A DNA stretch of 64,000 nucleotides from NCBI GenBank assembly GCA_945861305.1, contig CAMATW010000001.1:1-64000 (forward strand). Direction: 5' to 3'. Each line of letters opens with the position of its first letter. Position 1 is the stretch's first letter. A model generated the notes under the pieces. It was given only the letters and a program-made list of their open reading frames with translations. It ran no database searches and was not told the origin of the DNA. The position numbers and the translations under genes were made by a program. Below are positions 38,849 through 47,534 of this stretch, piece by piece. This DNA is from Bordetella parapertussis (lineage in GTDB: Bacteria; Pseudomonadota; Gammaproteobacteria; Burkholderiales; Burkholderiaceae_C).

Positions 38849-39436
38849 TTATAAAGTGGGAGCGGCTAATTTGAACACAGCAGTTGCTGCTCTGGCATTG
38901 GGCCACCAACGAACAACACCTTCGTCTTGCAGGCCAAATGCATCCTTGATATGTAACTGGGTCTTTTTCGCCAGCGCTAAAAAGTCTGCAAAGGTGGCAA
39001 CCCGAATATTGGGCGTGTCATACCATTGATAAGGCAACTTACGAGTCACCGGCATATAGCCCTGCAAAACACTTAAGCGGTTGGGCCAATGTGCAAAATT
39101 GGGGAAGGTGACGATGCCGGATCGACCCACTCGCACCGTTTCTTGCAACATGGTTTGCGCGTTTCGAAGGTGTTGCAACGTATCAATTTGCAGCACCACA
39201 TCAAAACTTTGATCGCCAAAAATGGCCAAGCCTTGTTCTAGGTTCAGCTGAATCACATTTACGCCTCTTTTGATGCAGGCCAGCACATTGGCGTCATCTA
39301 TCTCCACGCCATATCCCGTACAGCCATGGTGCTGCTGTAAAAAGGCGAGCAAGACCCCATCGCCACAGCCAAGGTCTAGTACTCGACTGCCGTAGGGCAC
39401 CATGCGCTGTATGGCGTCGCGCAATACGGGGTTCAT
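38849..39436 (-). CDS. metW: Methionine biosynthesis protein MetW
   Basis: A class I SAM-dependent methyltransferase-like protein (195 residues) with Val-Leu-Asp-Leu-Gly-Cys-Gly-Asp-Gly at about 20-28. MetW pairs with MetX in many proteobacteria and is needed for full MetX activity in some; its methyl acceptor, if any, is not known. The ATG overlaps the metX stop (ATGA), so expression is coupled and shares the SAM-responsive leader. Confidence 0.92.
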   Translation of the reverse strand: MNPVLRDAIQRMVPYGSRVLDLGCGDGVLLAFLQQHHGCTGYGVEIDDANVLACIKRGVNVIQLNLEQGLAIFGDQSFDVVLQIDTLQHLRNAQTMLQETVRVGRSGIVTFPNFAHWPNRLSVLQGYMPVTRKLPYQWYDTPNIRVATFADFLALAKKTQLHIKDAFGLQDEGVVRWWPNARAATAVFKLAAPTL

Positions 39437-40563
39437 GCGGCTGCCCCCAAGTTGATGCGGTCAAAATAGGCTCGGACCAGCGATAAGTACCGCGGGTCGT
39501 CCAACAAAAATGCATCGTGCCCTTGGGGCGCATCAATTTCGGCATAGCTGACTTTTCGCTTGTTGGCGACCAAAGCTTGTGCGATTTCCCGACTGCGTGC
39601 TGGTGCAAAACGCCAGTCGGTGGTGAAGCTGACCAACAAAAACTGGGCACTGGCTCTAGCCAAAGCCTGGGTGAGTTGGCCTTTGAAGGCGCTTGCAGGA
39701 TCAAAATAGTCCAGGGCGCGTGTGATCAGTAAGTAGGTGTTGGCGTCAAAGTATTCGCTGAACTTGTCGCCTTGGTAGCGCAAATAACCTTCGATTTGAA
39801 ACTCGATTTCTTGTGTGCTGTACTTAAAATCGTATCCAGATTGAAGCATTCGACCAAATTTGGTGTTCATCACATCATCACTCAGATAAGTGATATGCCC
39901 CAGCATTCGGGCAATACGCAAACCCCGCTTAGGCACCACCCCATGGGCATAAAAATGACCGCCGTGAAAGTCGGGGTCAGTGGCGATGGCTCGACGAGCA
40001 ACTTCATTAAATGCAATGTTTTCTGCATTCAAGTTGGGGGCGCTGGCAATGACCACAGCGTGCCTGACACGGTCGGGGTATTGCAAACTCCAACTCAAAG
40101 CTTGCATACCGCCTAAGCTGCCGCCCATGACGGCGGCCAATTGTGAAATGCCCAAATGGTCTAAGAGCCTGGCTTGCGAAGTAACCCAGTCTTCAACGGT
40201 CATCACCGGAAAATCTGCCCCGTAAATACGCCCTGTCTCTGGGTTGAGGTGCATCGGCCCCGTGGAGCCAAAACACGAACCCAGATTGTTCACACCAATC
40301 ACAAAAAAACGGTCCGTATCTACCGGTTTACCTGGGCCAATCATGTTGTCCCACCAGCCTTCGCTTTTGGCTTGCCCTAAATAGCTTCCCGCCACATGGT
40401 GAGAGGCGTTCAATGCATGACAGACCAAAACCGCATTACTGTGTTGGGCGTTGAGTTCGCCATAAGTCTCAAAGGTCAACTGGTATTGGTGCAGCACCCC
40501 GCCACCCTTTAGATGCAGAGGCTGTTCAAACAACAGGGACTGAGGTGTGGCTAAAAACGTCAT
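39433..40563 (-). CDS. metX: Homoserine O-acyltransferase MetX
   Basis: Activates homoserine with an acetyl or succinyl group for methionine synthesis. The 376-residue alpha/beta hydrolase-fold enzyme has the nucleophile elbow [17 protein letters not shown] and the C-terminal Gln-Gly-His-Asp-Ala-Phe-Leu. Which acyl donor is used cannot be told by eye; in this group MetX proteins can be succinyl-specific. The ATG at 40563 lies three bases after the T-tract of a terminator hairpin, leaving only a weak CGGA as ribosome site. An in-frame GTG directly precedes it. Confidence 0.94.
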   Translation of the reverse strand: MTFLATPQSLLFEQPLHLKGGGVLHQYQLTFETYGELNAQHSNAVLVCHALNASHHVAGSYLGQAKSEGWWDNMIGPGKPVDTDRFFVIGVNNLGSCFGSTGPMHLNPETGRIYGADFPVMTVEDWVTSQARLLDHLGISQLAAVMGGSLGGMQALSWSLQYPDRVRHAVVIASAPNLNAENIAFNEVARRAIATDPDFHGGHFYAHGVVPKRGLRIARMLGHITYLSDDVMNTKFGRMLQSGYDFKYSTQEIEFQIEGYLRYQGDKFSEYFDANTYLLITRALDYFDPASAFKGQLTQALARASAQFLLVSFTTDWRFAPARSREIAQALVANKRKVSYAEIDAPQGHDAFLLDDPRYLSLVRAYFDRINLGAAA

Positions 40564-40566
40564 CAC

Positions 40567-40600
40567 AAAAAATCCGGCTACGCTAAAAACGAAGCCGGAT
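40567..40600 (-). terminator. Terminator hairpin in the metX leader (attenuator)
   Basis: On the transcript ATCCGGCT and AGCCGGAT pair over 8 bp with a 13-base loop, followed by TTTTTT, ending just before the metX start codon. It can stop transcription before metX, and its 3' arm also covers the only Shine-Dalgarno-like bases. It lies right after the SAM-II-type aptamer. Confidence 0.85.
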
Positions 40601-40608
40601 GGGCAGGC

Positions 40609-40660
40609 GTCTTTAGCTGAACTTGTTAAAGCGCCCGCAAGCTGTGGCAAATCGGCGCAA
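40609..40660 (-). ncRNA. SAM-II-type riboswitch
   Basis: The transcript reads UUGCGCCGAUUUGCC, ...CUUGCGGGCGC, UUUAACAAGUUC, AGCUAAAGAC. This matches the SAM-II pattern of an H-type pseudoknot: P1 GCGCC/GGCGC, loop GAUUU with UUGC at its end, an A-rich connector and the invariant AGCUAAA tail, closely like the crystallised metX SAM-II RNA. It lies 46 bases before metX, the classical SAM-II target. SAM binding would favour the downstream terminator. Confidence 0.82.
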
Positions 40661-40664
40661 TTTA

Positions 40665-40670
40665 AGTATA
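40665..40670 (-). promoter_or_regulatory. Probable -10 element of metX-metW
   Basis: TATACT on the minus strand, about five bases before the SAM-II aptamer, so the transcript would begin directly with the aptamer. No good -35 hexamer is seen at 16-18 bases upstream, so an activator may be needed. Confidence 0.5.
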
Positions 40671-40738
40671 ACCAAGCTTGTCCCCTCTTGATTGAGTCTT
40701 TCTCTTTACCTATCTTGCGTTAGAAACTCCATTGCGAC

Positions 40739-42498
40739 ATGATTTTCTCTAACGGCTTAATCGCCGCACACTATTGGCTTAATGCACAAGCTATTCGATT
40801 GCAAGCCTGGCCCGGCTTCAGCCGCCGAGGCTTATTGCTTTTCGCTTGTGCTTGTGGTGCGTTTAATTCAGCGCTGGTATTGCTTGTGCCTCATATTGCT
40901 GACACACTGAATTTAATTTTTATGCGTTTTTATTTTTTTCGCACTTTTTTTGATTGTTTTTTTCTTTGATGCGGTCAACTTTTCATCCCATGTTTTAGTG
41001 GTTTTTCAGCTTCTTTCCTGAGCTTGGTGATCTTCAACACTGGCAGCGTCAACTCTCCCAATATTTCATGGATGCCAGTCATTCCTGTGGCGGCATTGAT
41101 GTTGTTAGGTGTGCGCTGGTCATTTATTTGGCTGCTGTTGATTGTCTTGCTCAACTTTTTCCATTTCGCTGCTGTTTCACTTAACGGTAGCAGCTGTCTT
41201 GTGACACCTGAGATTTTTCACCTGAATTGGTCATTCTTTCAAAGCTGAATGTGATATTTTTTTTGATTGTTGCCATCGCTTTGTACGACTGGATGCGAAA
41301 TGCAAAGCTTCGAGATTTAGCTGCCCGCAACGCTGACCTGCTGCAAACGCATGATGCACTGCGCTCAGCGCAGGCACACCGTGACGATTTCATAGTAGCC
41401 GTTGGCCATGAATTACGCACCCCCATGAACGCCATTTCGGGTTTGAATAGCGTCTTGGTGTCCGAGCTCGCTGCCGAGACGGAACAAGCCTCTATTGCTA
41501 TTCATATTAGAAAGGCTACTGAGCAGCTCTTGCGAGTTGTCAATGACATATTAGACACATCCCAATTAGAGGCCGGTCGTTTGGTTATGCAGACCGCAGG
41601 TTTTTCTTTGAATGCGGCGTTGTATTCCTGTTTGGCTGGTTTTGACTTACGCGCTGAGGAAAAGGGTTTGTCTCTAAGCTTAAGCGTCGACCCTGCTATT
41701 CCCGACTTTATCGAGGGTGACAGATTGCGTTTTGAACAAGTCTTGAACCATTTGTTAGACAACGCGGTGAAATTCACCACACAAGGTGGCGTGGATCTTC
41801 GTTGCTTGGCTTTTGGTGACAGGGTTCGCATCGAGGTTCAGGACACCGGTTTAGGTATTGACCCCTTATTTAACCAAGCCATCTTTAACCGTTTCGTATT
41901 GGCAAGTGAGGGTATTCAACGTATGTACGGTGGGGCTGGTTTGGGGCTATCCATCAGTGACCGTTTGATCAGTTTGCTAGGTGGCCATATGGGATTGAGC
42001 ACGCCCGAGAAAGGCGGAGCCCTTTTTTGGTTTGATCTGCCTTTACATCCGGCACAAGCCCCAATAGCTGATGCTGCTAATTCGTTGGTGGATTTCAGTG
42101 AGTCCTGTTCCGTTCTGGTGGTTGACGATAGCCCTGTCAATTTGTTAGTTGTTGAAATTCTCATTAAAAAATTGTGGCCACATTGCGTGATTCATAAGGC
42201 TGAGAGTGGCGCCAGTGCTTTGTAGGCTTGCAACAACACAGCTTTCACCTTGGTCTTAATGGATGTTGTCATGCCCGTCATGGATGGTGTAGAGACTACC
42301 AAGCGACTGTTTGCGCCATCGTTTTCTTCTTTTGCCAAGAAGCCATTTGTCGTTGGTTTGATAGCTCACACTTTGTCGACGGAAACGCAAGCTTGTCTTG
42401 ATGCTGGTATGGATGCGGTTTTAACCAAGCCAATTGACCCTGCTGCTGTGTCTTTGACCTTGCAAAAGTATTTGGGTAAGCCTTTTGATGAGCAGTGA
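40739..42498 (+). pseudogene. Membrane hybrid histidine kinase 1, decayed
   Basis: A degenerate sensor kinase. The N-terminal part encodes several hydrophobic helices but changes frame at T-tracts (stop at 40967-40969; a one-base loss in a T5 run near 41214-41218). From about 41218 the frame is intact: H-box His-Glu-Leu-Arg-Thr-Pro-Met-Asn-Ala, N-box Asp-Asn-Ala-Val-Lys-Phe, Asp-Thr-Gly-Leu-Gly-Ile and Gly-Ala-Gly-Leu-Gly-Leu. The receiver begins Val-Leu-Val-Val-Asp-Asp and is cut by an in-frame TAG at 42223-42225; the phosphoacceptor Met-Asp-Val-Val-Met-Pro and Leu-Thr-Lys-Pro follow in the same frame. At least two frameshifts plus one nonsense codon make loss of function likely. Confidence 0.85.
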
Positions 42499-44235
42499 TA
42501 TCTATTTTCAGCAAATTAAGCAAGCCTTTCCGGCTTTTGCCTATTTACCTAAAGACCGCTTGTTTGCTTTTTTGATTTTGTGTTTGGGTCTTATGGCCTC
42601 TCCTTTTATTTCGTTAGCATCGCCTGTGTCATCGGTGCAAACTTTTTCTTTTGGTTTGTTTTCTTTTTGGTTGTTACTTTTATGGTTTTTTTGGTGTGGC
42701 TTGTCCCTGTCTATGACTTGTCAATTGGCCTCTATTTTGGGTGCTGTTCAGCTGTTTGTTATCGCTTGGTTTTCAGGGGGCGTTTACGCCAGCTGTTTAA
42801 TGTGGTTTTCTGTACTGATAGTGGCAAATTACTTCATTGTTGGGCGTTTTGCTGCTGTTACTTGGCTACTCATCGATATTTTGGTTCATTAATTACAAGC
42901 TTATGCATTCGCTTGGTGAGGTTGGGGCCCCGTATTGGGCGTAGATACTCAGAACTCGCTGGCTTCTCTGATTGACTATTCATTCAGCTTCACCATCATC
43001 ATTGCGATTTTGCTTTTTTACCATTCTCAATATGAACAGGCTGTAAACGATCTTGAAAATACACAACTTGAATTAAAAAATACCGAGAAAGAGCTTGCTC
43101 AAACACTTCAGATGCGAGAAAGCTTCATTGGTTCTGTCAGTCATGAACTTCGTACCCCCATGAATGCCATCATGGGCTTTAACAGTCTTTTGCTTTCAAT
43201 GGTTCGAGATAAACCCCGAGCATTGATGGTGTTGGATCACACGCGTCAGTCAGCCGACCATCTTTTGACTGTGATCAATGATGTATTGGACTACACACAG
43301 TTCAAGTCTGGCCAGCTTCGCGCTCGCCTTGCACCTGCAGATTTGTACCAAACCATTGGCTCGGCTTTTGGTCTTTTCATGCCTCGGGTCGAGAGCTCTG
43401 TTTGCTACAGCTGCGATTTACCACCCAAGCTTCCCGCTTGGGTTGAAACCGACAGCCACCGTCTTACACAAGTGTTGGTCAACCTTTTAGGTAACGCTAT
43501 CAAGTTCACCTCTCATGGCGATGTGACATTAACTGTCTGCTCTTTACCCGAAGACTGGTATGAATTCAAAGTGACTGATACAGGCATTGGTATTGCTGAG
43601 GATGAACAACAGCGTTTGTTTTTCAGCTTCAGCCAAGCCAACCCCAGCATTCAAGCCCGCTTTGGTGGCAGCGGACTCGGCTTGATGATCTCTCAGCGGT
43701 TGGTCCATTTGCTGGGCGGGGATCTATGTTTCGCAAACGAGCTGGGTAAGGGCTCTGAGTTTTGGTTCAAGTTACGTCTGCCTGAGGTTGAGCCACCCAC
43801 CCCAGCTAGCCCTGCTCATCCTGAAGTCCTGTTGAGGAGTTTAAATAAATTACGCTTTTTGATCGTGGATGACCATGCAGTGAATCGTTTGGTTTTGCGT
43901 CAAATTTTGCTTAACCAGTGGCCTGATGCGGTTGTTTTGGAACGGGGTGATGGTTTTGCTGCACTTAATTACCTCAAAGAACATGCGTTTGATTTGGTGT
44001 TTCTTGACATGGTGATGCCTGGCCTTGGCGGCATCGAAACTGCCCAACGCTTGTCTCACCCAGATTTCACATCAATCCCCCCCACCTGATTGGTCTGACT
44101 GCAAATATCAATCCACAAGACTTAGACGCTTTTTACAATGCGGGTTTATCTGGTTTACTCTTGAAGCCCTTTAACCGCGAGCAATTGATTGCCTTGATTC
44201 ACCAATTGCTTAGCAGTCCCGTTAGTCGCCCTTAG
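42488..44235 (+). pseudogene. Membrane hybrid histidine kinase 2, decayed
   Basis: A paralogue of the kinase before it, whose stop its ATG overlaps (ATGAGCAGTGA). Hydrophobic helices run to 42892, where the frame breaks (TAA at 42890, TGA at 42917); the intervening segment makes sense in another frame. From 42935 the kinase core is complete: coiled coil, His-Glu-Leu-Arg-Thr-Pro-Met-Asn-Ala, Gly-Asn-Ala-Ile-Lys-Phe, Asp-Thr-Gly-Ile-Gly-Ile, Gly-Ser-Gly-Leu-Gly-Leu, then receiver Ile-Val-Asp-Asp ... Phe-Leu-Asp-Met-Val-Met-Pro. The receiver goes out of frame in a C7 run (44077-44083) and its end, with Leu-Leu-Lys-Pro, is read one frame over to the TAG at 44233-44235. Confidence 0.85.
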
Positions 44236-44270
44236 TACAAATTTCAATTGGTGTGAGTTTTGCTTTATTT

Positions 44271-44305
44271 TGGTGCAAATCTGTTTTTGGTTCTTTTTTG
44301 CACCA
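44271..44305. repeat. Inverted repeat upstream of the second amt gene
   Basis: TGGTGCAAA (44271-44279) and TTTGCACCA (44297-44305), a perfect 9-bp dyad with a 17-base T-rich loop, 29 bases before the amt start. No T-tract follows, so it is not a typical terminator. The arms resemble NtrC half-sites but in the reversed order. Confidence 0.5.
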
Positions 44306-44334
44306 TCCTTGAACATAAATACCCTTGAGACATC

Positions 44335-45537
44335 ATGGACGCACCCAAACAGGGCATAGATGCTTTGTTCATTCTGCTCGGCGCCATCATGGTTTTGGCC
44401 ATGCATGCTGGTTTTGCTTTTTTAGAACTTGGCACGGTTCGCAAAAAAAACCAAGTCAATGCCTTGGTAAAGATTTTGGTGGACTTCAGCATTTCCACAG
44501 TTGTTTACTTTGCTGTGGGTTATAGCGTTGCATACGGAACTTCTTTTTTCGTAGGTGCCGATGTGTTGGCACAACGCAATGGCTATGATTTGGTGAAGTT
44601 TTTCTTTCTGCTCACCTTTGCGGCGGCCATCCCTGCGATTGTTTCTGGTGGAATTGCCGAACGTGCTCGCTTTTACCCTCAATTGGTCGCAACTGCCGTT
44701 ATCGTGGGGTTTATTTACCCTTTTTATGAAGGCATTGTCTGGAACCAGCATTTTGGCTTGCAAGCTTGGCTCAAAAACCTGACAGGCGACGAATTTCATG
44801 ATTTTGCCGGCTCGGTGGTGGTACACGCTCTGGGCGGTTGGGTTGCCTTGCCGGCTGTGCTTTTGCTGGGTGCCCGCAGCAACCGCTACAAAAAAGATGG
44901 CGCCATTTCTGCTCACCCCCCTTCAAGCATTCCGTTTTTGGCCTTAGGTGCTTGGGTTTTGTGCGTGGGTTGGTTTGGCTTTAATGTTATGAGCGCGCAA
45001 ACCATTGACAAAATATCTGGCTTGGTTGCTGTCAACAGCCTCATGGCCATGGTGGGTGGCACCTTGGCGGCTTTGTGGCTTGGCAAAAATGACCCTGGGT
45101 TTGTTCACAACGGCCCTTTGGCGGGCCTGGTGGCGGTGTGCGCTGGATCAGACATCATGCACCCCCTTGGTGCGTTGGTGGTGGGTGCTGTCGCAGGTGC
45201 TTTGTTTGTGGCCATGTTCACATTGACCCAAAACCGTTGGAAGATTGATGATGTTTTGGGCGTCTGGCCTTTGCACGGTATTTGCGGCACATGGGGCGGC
45301 ATTGCAGCAGGCGTTTTTGGTCTTCCAGCCTTAGGCGGTTTGGGCGGCGTGAATGTCTTTGCCCAGCTGATAGGCACGCTGTCTGGTGTAACTTGGGCCG
45401 TCCTCAGTTCTTTCCTTTTGTATGGCCTCTTGAAATTAACCATGGGTTTGCGTTTAAGCCAAGAAGAGGAGTTTGAAGGCGCAGACTTGAGCATTCACAA
45501 GATCAATTCCAGCCCAGATCGTGAGGTTAGTTGGTAG
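44335..45537 (+). CDS. amt: Ammonium transporter, second Amt paralogue
   Basis: A 400-residue Amt/Mep/Rh channel without the signal peptide and Ala/Pro linker of AmtB. It begins at Gly-Ile-Asp-Ala-Leu-Phe-Ile-Leu-Leu-Gly-Ala, has the pore twin histidines in Val-Val-Val-His-Ala-Leu-Gly-Gly and Pro-Leu-His-Gly-Ile-Cys-Gly, and ends in a cytoplasmic tail with acidic residues. It is clearly divergent from amtB and belongs to another subfamily. No glnK is adjacent; instead the two decayed sensor kinases precede it in the same direction, suggesting a former ammonium-sensing unit. Shine-Dalgarno is weak. Confidence 0.92.
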   Translation: MDAPKQGIDALFILLGAIMVLAMHAGFAFLELGTVRKKNQVNALVKILVDFSISTVVYFAVGYSVAYGTSFFVGADVLAQRNGYDLVKFFFLLTFAAAIPAIVSGGIAERARFYPQLVATAVIVGFIYPFYEGIVWNQHFGLQAWLKNLTGDEFHDFAGSVVVHALGGWVALPAVLLLGARSNRYKKDGAISAHPPSSIPFLALGAWVLCVGWFGFNVMSAQTIDKISGLVAVNSLMAMVGGTLAALWLGKNDPGFVHNGPLAGLVAVCAGSDIMHPLGALVVGAVAGALFVAMFTLTQNRWKIDDVLGVWPLHGICGTWGGIAAGVFGLPALGGLGGVNVFAQLIGTLSGVTWAVLSSFLLYGLLKLTMGLRLSQEEEFEGADLSIHKINSSPDREVSW

Positions 45538-45705
45538 TTTTTGTGGTTTTTTAACCTTTAAAATCGTTAATTGAGGATAAACACTTGGTTTTCTTCATGA
45601 TATTTGTCTCATAATGGTCAGAACTGTGTAAAGCCCTTGGGTACCTGCGCAGCTTGCGGGTGATAGGTTAGTTTCGCTTCTTGACTTTCGTGGACAGGTG
45701 CATTC

Positions 45706-45744
45706 GGGACTCCTTCGCTTTTTTATATGTTTTTATGGAGTCCC
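45706..45744 (+). promoter_or_regulatory. Hairpin hiding the ribosome site of the RRM gene
   Basis: GGGACTCC (45706-45713) pairs perfectly with GGAGTCCC (45737-45744); the loop is 23 bases and very T-rich. The second arm contains the GGAG Shine-Dalgarno of the ATG at 45748. The 210-bp leader before it has no gene. This could be a temperature-sensitive or protein-bound translational switch. Confidence 0.7.
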
Positions 45745-45747
45745 TGA

Positions 45748-46296
45748 ATGGGCAACAAACTTTACGTCGGCAATCTGCCATATTCCGTGCGCGATGGCGA
45801 CTTGGAACAATCTTTTGGTCAATTTGGCACGGTCACCAGCGCCAAGGTCATGATGGAACGCGATACTGGTCGCTCCAAAGGCTTTGGCTTTGTTGAAATG
45901 GGCAGCGATGCCGAAGCCCAAGCGGCTGTCAACGGCATGAATGGACAACCTCTTGGTGGTCGAAGCTTGGTTGTGAATGAAGCGCGCCCCATGGAACCCC
46001 GCCCACCTCGCAGCGGCGGTGGTGGTTATGGCGGTGGCGGTGGCGGTGGCGGTGGCGGTGGCGGCGGGTATGGCGGCGGCGGTCGTGAAGGCGGCGGCGG
46101 CGGTTATGGCGGCGGCGGTCGTGAAGGCGGCGGCGGCAGTTATGGTGGTGGCGGTCGTCGTGAAGGCGGCGGCGGTTACGGTGGCGGCGGTCGACGTGAA
46201 GGTGCTGCTGGTGGTAACGATGGCAATTTCCGCAGCCCTAATGTTGGCGGCGGTGCACGCAACAACAGTGGCTCTTCTGGTCGCAATGAATATTGA
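45748..46296 (+). CDS. Glycine-rich RRM RNA-binding protein
   Basis: A 182-residue protein with one RNA recognition motif (residues 3-80: RNP2 Leu-Tyr-Val-Gly-Asn-Leu at 5-10, RNP1 Lys-Gly-Phe-Gly-Phe-Val-Glu-Met at 44-51) and a Gly-rich tail with repeats of Gly-Gly-Tyr-Gly-Gly-Gly-Gly-Arg-Glu. The layout is like cyanobacterial Rbp and eukaryotic cold-inducible RNA-binding proteins; bacterial members are often cold-induced RNA chaperones. The tail is disordered and could aid condensation. It is followed by a strong terminator. Confidence 0.9.
   Translation: MGNKLYVGNLPYSVRDGDLEQSFGQFGTVTSAKVMMERDTGRSKGFGFVEMGSDAEAQAAVNGMNGQPLGGRSLVVNEARPMEPRPPRSGGGGYGGGGGGGGGGGGGYGGGGREGGGGGYGGGGREGGGGSYGGGGRREGGGGYGGGGRREGAAGGNDGNFRSPNVGGGARNNSGSSGRNEY
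46018..46215 (+). repeat. GGC/GGT-rich tandem repeat in the RRM gene
   Basis: Imperfect repeats of a roughly 33-base unit (GGCGGCGGTTATGGCGGC and a GGTCGTGAA part) encoding the Gly-rich tail. Such tracts expand and contract by slippage, so repeat number may vary between strains. Confidence 0.8.
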
Positions 46297-46327
46297 TCGC
46301 AGACTCTAAACCGTCTTGCTAAATCTT

Positions 46328-46356
46328 AGGGCTTGGAAATTCCAAGCCCTTTTTTA
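46328..46356 (+). terminator. Terminator between the RRM gene and lptC
   Basis: AGGGCTTGGA-AAT-TCCAAGCCCT then TTTTTATT: a 10-bp stem 31 bases after the RRM stop codon. It overlaps the stop of convergent lptC and could act on both sides. Confidence 0.9.
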
Positions 46357-46992
46357 TTGCCGCTTGCTAGGGACCAGCAAAACCTTCACCCGGCCCTGTA
46401 ATAAAAACCTCTGGTTGAGGTTGTCGGCCTTCAGGCCATTGGCTTGAAAACGGTTATCGCCTCGTTCAATTTTCACGGGCGAATAGGTGACCAAACTGTC
46501 GGTGTTGGCAAATAAGTAAATGAACTCGCTGCGCAGAGTCATGGCGGGATCTTGGGTACCCACGCCTTGCTTGTGCACCACGGCTTGACCCATCAGCTGT
46601 ATTTCAGACCCGTCTTCATTGGACAAAGAGCGCTTTGCAACCGCTGTTGTCAAACGCCCCGAACGAGAAAACGAGTGCACCACCGGCCGCTCTATCAAAT
46701 TGGTCAAGGTGTCGGGGAAGTGCACTGAAGAAACGCCTTGCAAATAAGACTTCATTTCGCCTTGCAATGAATACGTCTTCAATGTGAAGTCACGGGCAAA
46801 ATAGTCTGGCTCATGCGAGGTTTTTGCCGAAGCGGCCACCGATAGCGCTTTAGGCGCATTGCGCATAAGCCACACACTGCCCCACAAAAGAAAGGCCAAT
46901 AAGACCATGGGCAAAAAGGCCAAAAGAGTTTCTAATCGGTTGCGCCAGCCTAACGAAGGCACAGGCGAAGGGAGTCTGGGCAGGCTGTTCAT
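46354..46992 (-). CDS. lptC: LPS export protein LptC
   Basis: A bitopic inner-membrane protein that hands LPS from LptBFG to LptA. The 212-residue product has one N-terminal membrane helix (about residues 22-44) and a beta-jelly-roll OstA-like domain (Tyr-Phe-Ala-Arg-Asp-Phe-Thr-Leu-Lys ... Leu-Ile-Glu-Arg-Pro). Its ATG overlaps the kdsC stop (ATGA). Unlike the usual kdsD-kdsC-lptC-lptA-lptB order, lptA and lptB do not follow; the operon ends here at a terminator. Confidence 0.88.
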   Translation of the reverse strand: MNSLPRLPSPVPSLGWRNRLETLLAFLPMVLLAFLLWGSVWLMRNAPKALSVAASAKTSHEPDYFARDFTLKTYSLQGEMKSYLQGVSSVHFPDTLTNLIERPVVHSFSRSGRLTTAVAKRSLSNEDGSEIQLMGQAVVHKQGVGTQDPAMTLRSEFIYLFANTDSLVTYSPVKIERGDNRFQANGLKADNLNQRFLLQGRVKVLLVPSKRQ

Positions 46993-47534
46993 TTAAGCGC
47001 TTCTTGCAAAGCGGCTTCATAGACTCCGCTGGCACGCAACAACAGATCGCACAAATCGCGCACAGCGCCGTGGCCGGCGGCTCGTGAAGTAACCCAATCA
47101 ACACGTGTCAGAACTTCTGTGTGCGCCCCAGGCGGTGCGGCCGAAAGACCTGCGGGCATCAACATGGCCAAGTCTGGCCAATCATCCCCCATGGCAGCCA
47201 CTTGCGACCATTGCAACCCCAAAGAAGCCAGCAGTTCTTGTGCTGCCACTTTTTTGTCATGCACGCCTGCAAGCACATGGCTTATGCCCAAATCTGTCAA
47301 GCGTTTTCTTAAAGCCAAGTTATCGCGCCCCGAGATGATGGCGACATTGATACCATGCGCTTGCAACAGTTTCAGACCATGGCCATCGAGGGTATGAAAG
47401 GTTTTAGTTTGCTCGCCATGGTCGCTGTAATGCAAGCCACCTTCGGTCAAAACACCATCAACATCCAGCAAGAGCAACTTGATGAGCCTTGCTTTTTTCA
47501 AAACTTCAGATGTTGGAGGTATAGCTTGCGCCAT
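46989..47534 (-). CDS. kdsC: KDO-8-phosphate phosphatase
   Basis: A HAD-superfamily phosphatase (181 residues) that makes Kdo for the LPS inner core. Motif I is Leu-Leu-Leu-Asp-Val-Asp-Gly-Val-Leu-Thr, motif II Ile-Ile-Ser-Gly-Arg, and motif III/IV Met-Gly-Asp-Asp-Trp-Pro-Asp-Leu. The ATG at 47534 overlaps the kdsD stop (TGATG); a TTG one codon upstream is possible. Confidence 0.93.
   Translation of the reverse strand: MAQAIPPTSEVLKKARLIKLLLLDVDGVLTEGGLHYSDHGEQTKTFHTLDGHGLKLLQAHGINVAIISGRDNLALRKRLTDLGISHVLAGVHDKKVAAQELLASLGLQWSQVAAMGDDWPDLAMLMPAGLSAAPPGAHTEVLTRVDWVTSRAAGHGAVRDLCDLLLRASGVYEAALQEALK

Noticed and set aside
40739..44235. Kinase breaks as pure sequencing error
   Set aside because: Not fully excluded for the T- and C-run breaks, but one break is a nonsense codon and no other gene in 64 kb is affected, so decay is the better reading.
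44297..44305. Rho-independent terminator before the second amt gene
   Set aside because: The 9-bp dyad is not followed by a T-tract and its loop is long, so it is listed as an inverted repeat only.
46018..46215. CRISPR-like spaced repeats
   Set aside because: Repeats are contiguous, codon-phased and encode the Gly-rich tail of the RRM protein; there are no unique spacers and no cas genes.
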